DNA from: JACPDH01 sp051305935 | GTDB taxonomy: Bacteria > Acidobacteriota > Thermoanaerobaculia > Gp7-AA8 | Direction: 5' to 3' | NCBI GenBank assembly: GCA_051305935.1 | Contig: JBPPMG010000454.1 | Span: 1-30,367 of the forward strand | Length of the DNA stretch: 30,367 bases | Shown here: positions 16,210 to 22,898 of the stretch, piece by piece | How positions within the stretch are numbered: the first letter of the stretch is position 1 | How the letters are laid out: each line of letters opens with the position of its first letter | Position numbers and translations under genes: made by a program | The notes under the pieces: generated by a model | Told to the model about the DNA's origin: nothing | What the model saw: the letters and a program-made list of their open reading frames with translations, nothing else | Database searches by the model: none

Positions 16210-16959
16210 TCAGCGCGCCCGCCTCGCGACGTACAGCTCCTTCACGTCGGCTCCCTCGAACACGCGTGACGCGAACGGGTCGAAACCGAAGACGTCGACC
16301 GTCTCGAGCCCGGTCTCGGCCAGCATCGAGATTACCTCGTCGCGGTACCACGAACGCTGGTAATGCGTCTCGTCGATCGGGTGCCGTTCGCCGCCCGCGT
16401 CGTGCCAGCCTTGAACGCGCGCGGTCGCCAGGTTCGCCGCCTCATCGAAGCGCGTCGCGATCTCGAGGTGGTAGTCCTCCCCGCTCGAGACATACGGCTC
16501 GGCCGTCGCCCAGACACCGTTGTAGGAGTAGGGATCGTTGAGGTCGAACCAGAACAGCGACGAATCGTCCATGAGCGGCTCCACGCAGGCGAATGCGCGC
16601 AGCAGGTCCTCGCGATCGAGCAGATGGTTCAGGCTGTCGTAAAGGCACGTGATCCGCTCGAAGCGCCCGCGCAGCGCGAGCGCGCGGAAGTCGCCGACCG
16701 CGACGTCGAGCCCGCGCGCCTTCGCCCGCGACGCCATCGCGTACGACGCGTCGATTCCCCGGGAGCGCCATCCGCGCGACACGAAGTGGCGCATCGCGAG
16801 TCCCGTGCCACAGGCGATGTCGAGATGGGTCCGTCGATCGGTCGGGTACTCCGCCTCGAGCGCGCGGAGCACCAGCGCGATCCCACGGAAGAACAACTCA
16901 CCCAGAGCGCGGTCGTAGACCCGCGCAAACGCGCCGTAGGCATCCGGAGGAAGACTCAC
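16210..16959 (-). CDS. Class I SAM-dependent methyltransferase
   Basis: A 249-residue protein with the SAM-binding motif I LDIACGTGLAMRHF near residue 47, a motif II-like acidic strand end (GIDASYAM) and VAVGDFRAL. The 'CLYDSLNHLL' segment resembles motif IV. The C-terminal half (WFDLNDPYSYNGVW, HPIDETHYQRSWY) is like the small-molecule methyltransferases in the Methyltransf_11/25 group. The start is a GTG at 16959 that overlaps the stop of the 3-hydroxyacyl-CoA dehydrogenase gene (GTGA, 16956-16959), with GGGAG just upstream. The two genes are therefore coupled. The open frame upstream to 17415 is a shadow of the dehydrogenase. The methyl acceptor is unknown; coupling to an acyl-CoA enzyme does not define it. 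Confidence 0.85.
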   Translation of the reverse strand: MSLPPDAYGAFARVYDRALGELFFRGIALVLRALEAEYPTDRRTHLDIACGTGLAMRHFVSRGWRSRGIDASYAMASRAKARGLDVAVGDFRALALRGRFERITCLYDSLNHLLDREDLLRAFACVEPLMDDSSLFWFDLNDPYSYNGVWATAEPYVSSGEDYHLEIATRFDEAANLATARVQGWHDAGGERHPIDETHYQRSWYRDEVISMLAETGLETVDVFGFDPFASRVFEGADVKELYVARRAR

Positions 16960-17810
16960 GGCTCCCAGTCGTAGAAGCCCTTGCCTGTCTTCTTTCCGAG
17001 CAGCTTTTTCTCCACCATCTCGCGGAGCAGCTTCGGAGGCTCGAATCGCGGCCCGAGCGTCTCGGTGAGGTACTCGGCGATTCCGAGGCGGACGTCGAGG
17101 CCGACCAGGTCGGTCAGGCGCAGCGGCCCCATCGGATGGTTGTAGCCGAGCTCCATCGCCCTGTCGATGTCTGCTGCCGACGCGACGCCGTCCTCGAGCA
17201 TGCGGATCGCCTCGAGGCCGATCGCGAGCCCGAGGCGCGAAGTAGCGAAGCCGGGCGAGTCCTTGACGAGAATCGTCTCCCTGCCCATTCGCGCGGTCAC
17301 CTCGCTGACGATGGCGACCGTCGCGTCGCTCGTCTCCGCGCCGAGGACGATCTCGACGAGCTTCATCACGTGCGGGGGATTGAAGAAGTGCATGCCTACG
17401 AACTGCGCGCGGCACTGGACCGACTTCGAAAGCTCGGAAATCGATATCGACGACGTGTTCGATGCGAGGATCGTGTGCGTCGGGGTCAGGACATCGACTT
17501 GCGCGAACAGGTCCTTCTTGAGCGCGAGGTCCTCGGGGGCCGCCTCCACGACGAGATCGGCATCCTGAACGGCGGCTTCGAGGTCGCTCGTCACCCAGAT
17601 GCGCGAGACCCCCTTATGCGCCTCCGACGCCTCCAGTTTCTTCTTCTCGACCGACTTCGCGAAGGTCGACTCGATGAGCCGCATCGCGTTCTGCAGGACG
17701 TGGTCCGTCACGTCGTAGAGCCGCGTCTCGTAACCGGAGAGCCCGGCGAGATACGCGATGCCGCGCCCCATCGTCCCCGCACCGAGAATCGTGATTCGCT
17801 GAATCGACAC
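16956..17810 (-). CDS. 3-hydroxyacyl-CoA (3-hydroxybutyryl-CoA) dehydrogenase
   Basis: A 284-residue NAD-dependent dehydrogenase, the exact length of the stand-alone short enzyme (Hbd/PaaH type), which interconverts 3-hydroxyacyl-CoA and 3-oxoacyl-CoA. The dinucleotide fold ILGAGTMGRGIA is at the N-terminus. SNTSSISI (about 117-124), the catalytic His141 and Asn144 in MHFFNPPHVMKLVE, and the C-terminal 'YNHPMGPLRLTDLVGLD' and 'GKGFYDWEP' are all present. The start is a GTG at 17810 with GGAGG four bases upstream. An upstream frame to 17879 adds only low-complexity residues. It overlaps the methyltransferase by four bases and starts 78 bases after the gamma-lyase gene. It probably works with the enoyl-CoA hydratase encoded at 9464-10261 in beta-oxidation or butyryl-CoA metabolism; that link is inferred. 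Confidence 0.93.
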   Translation of the reverse strand: MSIQRITILGAGTMGRGIAYLAGLSGYETRLYDVTDHVLQNAMRLIESTFAKSVEKKKLEASEAHKGVSRIWVTSDLEAAVQDADLVVEAAPEDLALKKDLFAQVDVLTPTHTILASNTSSISISELSKSVQCRAQFVGMHFFNPPHVMKLVEIVLGAETSDATVAIVSEVTARMGRETILVKDSPGFATSRLGLAIGLEAIRMLEDGVASAADIDRAMELGYNHPMGPLRLTDLVGLDVRLGIAEYLTETLGPRFEPPKLLREMVEKKLLGKKTGKGFYDWEP

Positions 17811-17888
17811 GTTGCCTCCGTTGCCCGGCCCGCGGGCGGGTCCCGCTCGCCGCCAGTCGGATTCCGGCAGCGCGACCACAGCGCAAGT

Positions 17889-19193
17889 CTACCTGTATGC
17901 GAGCTCGAGGCCTTCCTCGAAGGCTTCCTTGAGAATCGAGACCCCTTCGAGCCCGACGCTGAATCGGACCAGTCCGTCGGTGATGCCGCGCGCCAGGCGG
18001 TCCGCCTCCGGCACCACGCTGTGCGTCATGCTCGCCGGATGCTGGATGTAGCTGATCACGCTTCCGAGGCTCACGGCGAGCTCCATCGGCGTGTCGTGCC
18101 GCGCGAAGTAGTTCATCAGCTTCACCGCGGGCTCGTACCCACCCTCGAGCTCGAAGGCGATCATTCCGCCGCCGTTGCGCATCTGCGTGCCGACGAGGTG
18201 ATTGTGCGGATGCGACGGGAGACCCGGGTAGTAGAGCTTCTCGATGCGCGGGTGCTTTGCAAAGATCTCCGCGAGCGTTGCGGCGCTCTTGCACGCGATG
18301 TCCATGCGCTGCGGCAGCGTCTGCACGCAGAGCGAGTTGAGCCAGCTGTCGAACGGGCTCGGCGTCGGGCCGAGATCTTTCGCCCAGACGAAGAACTCGC
18401 TGGTCATGAACGGGAACGGGCCGAGCACGTGGCCGCCGACCGACGTGGAGTGTCCATTGACGTACTTCGTGAGGCTCTGCACGACGAAATCGGCGCCGAG
18501 CCGGAACGGCTGCTGGAGATAGGCGCTGCAGAACGTGTTGTCGACCACGAGAAGCGCGCCGTACTTCCGCGCGAGCTCGCCCGTTCGGCGGATGTCGGCC
18601 ATGCCGAGGTTCGGGTTCTCCGGCGTCTCGAGGAAGACCACGCGCGCGTTCGGGTGTGACTTGAACGCGGCCTCGACCTGCGCGAGATCGGTCGTGTCGA
18701 CGAAGACCGGCTCGACGCCGAACTTGTGCTGGAGGCCTCGAAGGAGGCTGTCGGTGCAGCCGTAGACGTTGCCGCTGATGATGGCGTCCCCGGTGCGCAC
18801 GAGCGAGATCAAGAGCGATGCGATCGCGCCCATGCCCGAGCCGAGAACCATGCTTCCGACCGTCGGCTCCTTCTCGTCGGCTTCGAGCGCCTTGTCGATC
18901 AGGTGCTGGCATTCGAGGCGGAAGAGCACCTTCTCGAGATACTCGGTCGTCGGATTGCCCAGCCGCGTGTAGATGCGCGCGAACGGCTTCTCGCCATGCT
19001 TCGACGTTCCGATGAAGCGGTCTGCGCCGTCGCGGACGTTATTGAAGGAAAAGGTCGAGCGCTGACAGATGTCGGGAATCCCGATCCCGACGCAGATGCT
19101 GGCGAATCGCTCGTAGTCGAGAAACGGCTCTTCGCTCAGCAGGTAGCGGTCCTTACGACCCTGCCACCAGTCCCACCATTCCCATGCCGGCAT
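17889..19193 (-). CDS. PLP-dependent trans-sulfuration enzyme, probable methionine gamma-lyase
   Basis: A 434-residue Cys/Met-metabolism PLP enzyme. It has YTRLGNPT at 75-82, the PLP lysine Lys243 in SLTKYVNGHS, and QHPASMTHS plus GLVRFSVGLE near the C-terminus. The active-site segment reads VYGCT with Cys146. This Cys is a hallmark of methionine gamma-lyase; cystathionine lyases usually have Gly there. Methionine gamma-lyase cleaves methionine to methanethiol, 2-oxobutyrate and ammonia. The N-terminus is unusual: a Trp-rich, charged extension of about 40 residues (MPAWEWWDWWQGRKD) precedes the family core. The start is well supported by GAGGAGG seven bases before the ATG at 19193. It is first in a run with the 3-hydroxyacyl-CoA dehydrogenase and methyltransferase genes. 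A cystathionine gamma-lyase or O-acetylhomoserine sulfhydrylase function remains possible. Confidence 0.85.
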   Translation of the reverse strand: MPAWEWWDWWQGRKDRYLLSEEPFLDYERFASICVGIGIPDICQRSTFSFNNVRDGADRFIGTSKHGEKPFARIYTRLGNPTTEYLEKVLFRLECQHLIDKALEADEKEPTVGSMVLGSGMGAIASLLISLVRTGDAIISGNVYGCTDSLLRGLQHKFGVEPVFVDTTDLAQVEAAFKSHPNARVVFLETPENPNLGMADIRRTGELARKYGALLVVDNTFCSAYLQQPFRLGADFVVQSLTKYVNGHSTSVGGHVLGPFPFMTSEFFVWAKDLGPTPSPFDSWLNSLCVQTLPQRMDIACKSAATLAEIFAKHPRIEKLYYPGLPSHPHNHLVGTQMRNGGGMIAFELEGGYEPAVKLMNYFARHDTPMELAVSLGSVISYIQHPASMTHSVVPEADRLARGITDGLVRFSVGLEGVSILKEAFEEGLELAYR

Positions 19194-19270
19194 CGCGCAA
19201 CCTCCTCAAAATCCGGGCTGTAGCGTATCCCCACGCTCTGCCGGGGGACATGACGGCGATCACACCGGGG

Positions 19271-19310
19271 GAATGCGGAGTGCGGAGTGCGGAATGCGGA
19301 ATGCGGAATG
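19271..19310. repeat. Heptamer tandem array, GAATGCG/GAGTGCG, about 5.7 copies
   Basis: Units read GAATGCG, GAGTGCG, GAGTGCG, GAATGCG, GAATGCG, then partial GAATG. It is the inverted partner of the array at 19396-19472, with an 85-base spacer. It lies upstream of the gamma-lyase gene. No gene is seen in 19194-19475. Confidence 0.9.
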
Positions 19311-19395
19311 GAAAACCAGGAGAGGACTGAGCTTGGCGCGATCAGTGCGTTCGTTCAGGAGATCCGGCGCGAATGCAGCGAGTCGCGCCGACTCA

Positions 19396-19472
19396 CATTC
19401 CGCAATCCGCATTCCGCAATCCGCATTCCGCAATCCGCATTCCGCATTCCGCGTTTCGCGTTTCGCGTTCCG
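19396..19472. repeat. Heptamer tandem array, CATTCCG/CAATCCG/CGTTTCG x11
   Basis: Eleven seven-base units occur: CATTCCG and CAATCCG alternate for the first seven, followed by a further CATTCCG, two CGTTTCG and one CGTTCCG. The array stops three bases short of the stop codon (19476-19478) of the adjacent minus-strand gene. As RNA it can pair with the array at 19271-19310 to form a long imperfect hairpin just after that gene. This may act as a terminator or stabiliser. Confidence 0.92.
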
Positions 19473-19475
19473 CAT

Positions 19476-20243
19476 TTACTCCTCGACTCCCATGACCAGC
19501 GACATCACTTCCTTATGCGTGAAGAAGTTCATGCCGGGATCGTCGAGGTGGAAGCCGTAGGAGACGAGCTGGCCTGCATCCGCGCGGAAGCGGAACACGT
19601 AGTAACGGTCCGGCGCTCCTTCGGGGAAATCCTTCACGTTCGGATCGTCCTCCGAGGCCCGCTCGGCGTCGACGACTCGATAGAGGCGGTGCGGCGTGAT
19701 CGCGAGGCCGTCGGGAGGGTACTGCAGCGACTGGAAGGCGAAGACCTGCGAGGCCTCGATGTCGCGCGGTGGGTACGGGTCGAGATTCTCCGGTGCGCCG
19801 GTGAACCACGTCTCGTCTTCCTTGAAGAAAACGAGATGCGCGGTGTTGTCGGTCATCGGGGCGATGCCGCGATCGAGATGGACATGCTCGCCCGGCTCGG
19901 TCGAGTTGCGCAGCTGGGTGAGCACGTCGATCAGGTACTGCAGCCCTTCGCGCGTTCCCGTGATCGCGACCTCGTCGTCCTCGTCGGAGATCCAGGCGTC
20001 GACCCATGCTCCCTTGCGCAGCTTCACCCGGCTCTCGATGGTGTCGAAGACGACGGGCTGAAAGTCGAGACGGTTTGCCACGGCTCGAAGGAAGTCGTTG
20101 CAGTGGGGATCCTCGGCGAGGTGCTCGCGGGCGTGCTCGATCGCCGCCTCGTACGCCATCTTGCGCCCGAAGTCGTGGCTGAGATCGTATTTCGCGAGGA
20201 TCTCCTCGATCAGCTGCTGGTGCCGTTCGATGGGTCTGGTCAT
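19476..20243 (-). CDS. Conserved-looking hypothetical protein
   Basis: A 255-residue soluble, acidic protein with no signal peptide or membrane helix. It has an N-terminal helical part (RHQQLIEEILAKYDLSHDFG). The middle segment (about 90-165) has the strand-helix-strand pattern VAITGTREGLQYLIDVL then GEHVHLDRG then HLVFFKED. I find this reminiscent of the Imm32-like fold found in some immunity proteins, but only weakly. The C-terminal part is rich in aromatic residues (YYVFRFRADAGQLVSYGF). The ATG at 20243 lacks a clear ribosome site. The frame also offers a TTG at 20291; GGAGG lies inside that extension. No toxin gene is adjacent: neighbours are the gamma-lyase (upstream in coordinate) and a glycosyltransferase on the same strand. 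The function is unknown. Confidence 0.7.
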   Translation of the reverse strand: MTRPIERHQQLIEEILAKYDLSHDFGRKMAYEAAIEHAREHLAEDPHCNDFLRAVANRLDFQPVVFDTIESRVKLRKGAWVDAWISDEDDEVAITGTREGLQYLIDVLTQLRNSTEPGEHVHLDRGIAPMTDNTAHLVFFKEDETWFTGAPENLDPYPPRDIEASQVFAFQSLQYPPDGLAITPHRLYRVVDAERASEDDPNVKDFPEGAPDRYYVFRFRADAGQLVSYGFHLDDPGMNFFTHKEVMSLVMGVEE

Positions 20244-20361
20244 GGAGAGCGGTGCTCTTGCGGCTAACTGAATCCCCTCCGGTTCCAACAAATTTCCCCG
20301 CGGCCTCCCCGGCGCGGGATTCGACTCAGGATTATCGCCAAACCTTTTGCATCGGGGCTAC

Positions 20362-21573
20362 TTAGCTCATATCGCCCGGCGCGGGAGCCTGAGGCTCGCG
20401 ACGACCGCGCTCGATCCCTGCCGCGTGACCGAACGCCGTGACGGTCGCCGGATAGTCGCGCCCTCTCCAGTGAAGCCGCCGCCGGACACCGAGCCGCCAC
20501 GTCGATCGCAGGAAGATCCACTGCCAGACCAGAACTTCGAGCGGCTGGGTCAGAAGCGCCGCTGCGCGGCTGAATCCGAGTGCCCCGAACAATGCGAGCC
20601 GAGTCAGCAGGATCAGCGCGAGCGCGGTCGCTCCCAGCACCGCCGAGCCAGGTGGCAGAAGCCCCGCAGCGAGCGAGGTGACGACCAGCCACGTCCAGAC
20701 CCACGGCGCCAGATGCGTCAGCGGCACGGCGAGGCTCACGATGGCCGCTCGCGGCAGAGTTCCGGCGAACACCATGTACGAGTTCTTCGTGAATCCCTCG
20801 ATGATCTCGCCCGCTCCCCTGTACATCCGAAGCGTGATGAGATCGTCTGCCTGCAGCACACGTGTCCGGCGGCCGCTCGCGCGAATCAGTCGCGCGAGCC
20901 CGATGTCGTCGATGACCGCGTCGCGAAGCCGCGTGTGCCGGCCGATCGCTTCGTACGCCTCGCGTCTGACCAGATTGCCGGGACCGCCTCCCACGCCGAG
21001 AATCGGCCACGTCGTCCGGTTCGAAAGCAGGACCGGCACGCCCATGAAGAGACCGCTCGGTAGCGCCGGCATCACGACTTTCTCCCAGAATCCGCGCATC
21101 TCGAAGTGCGGAAAAAGAAAGAACATCGCGCACTCGGGGCGTTCCTCCGCCTCCGCGACCGCCGCCTCGATCGCCTCGGGCGCGTAGCGCACGTCGGCGT
21201 CGACGAAGAGAAGCAGCTCTCCCGCTGCCGCCTCGCCACCCTGCTGTAGCGCCCACGGCTTTCCGATCCAGCCCTCGGGGTGCGGCGCGCCCTCGACGAG
21301 CCGCACGCGCGAGTCGCGCTCCGCGAGCGCGCGGACCACACCGGCCGTCGCGTCGGTCGAGAGATCGTCGACGACGATGACCTCCAGCCGCGTCCAACTC
21401 TGCGCCAGCATCGACTCGACGGTCGTACCGATGTGCTCCGCCTCGTTGCGCGCAGGAATCACCACCGAAACGAGCGGAGCGAAGCCGGGCTGCGGCGATC
21501 TGCGGCGTAACCGCGGAACCGTCAACAGGTTCGTGATGGTCTGGAGCGACATCGCGACCCAGAAGAGGAGCAC
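20362..21573 (-). CDS. Membrane glycosyltransferase, GT2 family
   Basis: About 403 residues. A family 2 glycosyltransferase domain has VSVVIPARNEAEHIGTT (about 35-51), VIVVDDLSTDAT (66-77), the metal-binding FVDADV (123-128) and an acidic 'VIDDIGLARLI' catalytic segment. It is framed by an N-terminal hydrophobic helix and three to four C-terminal membrane helices. This resembles HpnB/CrtQ-like enzymes that transfer sugars to lipid acceptors; the exact substrate is unknown. Start choice is odd. The frame is open upstream to a TAA, but the only canonical start is the GTG at 21573, which has no ribosome site and cuts the first helix. A GGAGG at 21601-21605 lies six bases before an in-frame ATC-ATC pair (21594-21589). 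Starting there restores a full helix (IIYLAGVVLLFW). I give the GTG as the conservative start. Confidence 0.85.
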   Translation of the reverse strand: MLLFWVAMSLQTITNLLTVPRLRRRSPQPGFAPLVSVVIPARNEAEHIGTTVESMLAQSWTRLEVIVVDDLSTDATAGVVRALAERDSRVRLVEGAPHPEGWIGKPWALQQGGEAAAGELLLFVDADVRYAPEAIEAAVAEAEERPECAMFFLFPHFEMRGFWEKVVMPALPSGLFMGVPVLLSNRTTWPILGVGGGPGNLVRREAYEAIGRHTRLRDAVIDDIGLARLIRASGRRTRVLQADDLITLRMYRGAGEIIEGFTKNSYMVFAGTLPRAAIVSLAVPLTHLAPWVWTWLVVTSLAAGLLPPGSAVLGATALALILLTRLALFGALGFSRAAALLTQPLEVLVWQWIFLRSTWRLGVRRRLHWRGRDYPATVTAFGHAAGIERGRREPQAPAPGDMS

Positions 21574-21633
21574 GACGCCCGCGAGGTAGATGATGGTGGG
21601 CCTCCGGATCGGTACCGAGCGACGATCAGTTTA

Positions 21634-21665
21634 CTAAAAAGAAGCGCGGCCATCGGCCGCGCTTC
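21634..21665 (-). terminator. Intrinsic terminator after the TPR membrane protein gene
   Basis: GAAGCGCGGCC (21641-21651) and its perfect complement GGCCGCGCTTC (21655-21665) form an eleven-base stem with a three-base loop. On the minus strand it is followed by TTTTTAG. It begins 28 bases after the stop codon at 21694. This is the clearest terminator in the window. Confidence 0.88.
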
Positions 21666-21693
21666 GTGATTCGTCGATGCGGAGTCCCGGGCC

Positions 21694-22407
21694 TTAGCCG
21701 CGATTGATCTTCGCCTGCGCGTCCGCAGCATAGGCGCTCTGCGGGAACTCGGTCGCGATGCGGCGGTAGATATCGAGCGACTTCGCCTTGTCGCCGCTCT
21801 TTTCATAGGCCTCGGCGAGCATCGTGAGGACGGTCTCCTTGGGCAGGAGCGAGCTCGCCTCGATCGACGCCTTCTCGAGATCGGCGATCACAGCTTTCGG
21901 GTCGGTCGCCATGCGGAGCTGGTAGATGCTCATCTGCGCGCCGCCTGCGAGGAGGCTGTCAGGATTCTTCTTCACGAACTCTTCGTACATCTTGATCGCC
22001 GCGTCGGTCTGGCCTTTCGACACTTCGATCTGCGCGAGGTAGAGGTTCGCCACCTGCGCGGCGTCGCTGCCTGAGTGCTTCGCCACGACGTCCTTCATCT
22101 TCGGTTCGGCAGCGGCGATGCGTTCCGCATCGGTCGTGAATGCCGGTCCCTGACGGTTCGGATCGGCCACGGCTTCAGCGCCGACCTGCGCGTCGAACGT
22201 CTCGATCGCCTCGGCGAGCAGTTTCTGCGCCGCCTGCTCCTGTCGCGCGCCCCAGCCCCAGATCGCGATGCCGATCGCGACGACGGCGAGCACGCCGACG
22301 ACGCCAAGAACCACCTTCTGGGAGTTCTTCTTGACGTCGTCGTAGTAGGTGTTCACTTGGTCGACGAACTTGTCGTGTTTGATGTCGTGTCGTTCCTGGC
22401 GATCCAT
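21694..22407 (-). CDS. YfgM-like membrane-anchored tetratricopeptide protein
   Basis: A 237-residue protein with a short charged cytoplasmic N-terminus, one membrane helix at about 32-51 (VVLGVVGVLAVVAIGIAIWG) and a periplasmic part made of TPR-like helices (DAAIKMYEEFVKKNPDSL, DKAKSLDIYRRIATEFPQSA). The topology matches the YfgM/TPR_21 family, which in E. coli associates with the SecYEG translocon and periplasmic chaperones; that role is inferred here. The start ATG at 22407 has GGAGG five bases upstream. A good promoter (22430-22459) precedes it and a strong terminator follows, so it is probably a single-gene unit. It is divergent from the YhbY-like gene. Confidence 0.8.
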   Translation of the reverse strand: MDRQERHDIKHDKFVDQVNTYYDDVKKNSQKVVLGVVGVLAVVAIGIAIWGWGARQEQAAQKLLAEAIETFDAQVGAEAVADPNRQGPAFTTDAERIAAAEPKMKDVVAKHSGSDAAQVANLYLAQIEVSKGQTDAAIKMYEEFVKKNPDSLLAGGAQMSIYQLRMATDPKAVIADLEKASIEASSLLPKETVLTMLAEAYEKSGDKAKSLDIYRRIATEFPQSAYAADAQAKINRG

Positions 22408-22429
22408 GGTTTCCTCCAGCGGGCGGCAA

Positions 22430-22459
22430 ACTCTAGCTCATGCCTTCCAAGCCAGTCAA
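22430..22459 (-). promoter_or_regulatory. Sigma70-type promoter for the YfgM-like gene
   Basis: On the minus strand TTGACT (22454-22459) and TAGAGT (22430-22435) are separated by 18 bases. The start site would fall about 16 bases before the ATG at 22407, leaving room for the GGAGG site. Confidence 0.55.
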
Positions 22460-22488
22460 ATCACGGCCTTTGCGGCCGCTGACTTCGG

Positions 22489-22494
22489 TACAAT
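22489..22494 (+). promoter_or_regulatory. Candidate -10 box for the YhbY-like gene
   Basis: TACAAT matches five of six -10 consensus bases and lies 39 bases before the ATG at 22534. No matching -35 is obvious at the right distance. Confidence 0.35.
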
Positions 22495-22533
22495 GACCCG
22501 GCGCGACGCGCGCATTCCCACGACGAGGCCACG

Positions 22534-22824
22534 ATGCTCACTACGAAACAACGAAAGTACCTCCGAGCGCTCGCTCACCACCTCGACCCCGTCGTTCGCA
22601 TCGGCCAGCACGGGCTCACCACCAGCGTCGCCACCGAGACTGGTCGGGCCCTCGCCTCGCACGAGCTGATCAAGGTCAAGATCGACGCCGAAGGCGACGC
22701 GCGGAAGCAGCTCGCCGGCGAGCTCGCCGAGACGACTCAGTCCGATCTCGTCGGCCTGGTAGGCAAGATCGTGATGCTCTACCGTCGCCGCGACGACGAT
22801 CCGACGATCGAGCTACCCAAGTAG
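22534..22824 (+). CDS. yhbY: YhbY-family RNA-binding protein (CRM domain)
   Basis: A 96-residue protein that is essentially one CRM/YhbY domain. It opens with LTTKQRKYLRALAHHLDPVV. The RNA-binding GxxG loop lies in RIGQHGLT, followed by ELIKVKI and a final LVGKIVMLYRR strand. Family members associate with pre-50S ribosomal particles or rRNA. The ATG at 22534 has GAGG six bases upstream. It is flanked by divergent (left) and convergent (right) genes and so stands alone. Its stop codon at 22822-22824 directly abuts a heptamer array. Confidence 0.92.
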   Translation: MLTTKQRKYLRALAHHLDPVVRIGQHGLTTSVATETGRALASHELIKVKIDAEGDARKQLAGELAETTQSDLVGLVGKIVMLYRRRDDDPTIELPK

Positions 22825-22851
22825 GCGAAAGGCGAAGGGCGAGAGGCGATG
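22824..22851. repeat. Heptamer tandem array, GGCGAAA-type x4
   Basis: Units read GGCGAAA, GGCGAAG, GGCGAGA, GGCGATG, beginning on the last base of the yhbY stop codon. A GCCGC/GCGGC hairpin follows at about 22861-22872. Together these fill the convergent gap with the 22876 array. Confidence 0.75.
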
Positions 22852-22875
22852 AGCAGGCAACGCCGCCTGCGGCGC

Positions 22876-22897
22876 CTTCCGCATTCCGCAATCCGCA
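22876..22897. repeat. Short heptamer array, CATTCCG/CAATCCG
   Basis: About three units (CTTCCG, CATTCCG, CAATCCG, partial CAATC) of the same sequence as the 19396 array, ending at the dsbD stop codon region. The two heptamer types thus occur side by side in one intergenic gap. Confidence 0.7.
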
Positions 22898-22898
22898 A

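Noticed and set aside
16960..17415. N-terminal extension of the methyltransferase frame
   Set aside because: The extra 152 residues are an out-of-frame reading of the dehydrogenase gene. The GTG at 16959 with its GTGA overlap is the natural start.
17136..18659. 507-residue plus ORF over the dehydrogenase and gamma-lyase genes
   Set aside because: Antisense shadow; it spans two well-supported genes and their gap and has no domain.
19396..19472. CRISPR array
   Set aside because: Units are seven bases with no spacers and there are no cas genes; it is a simple tandem repeat.
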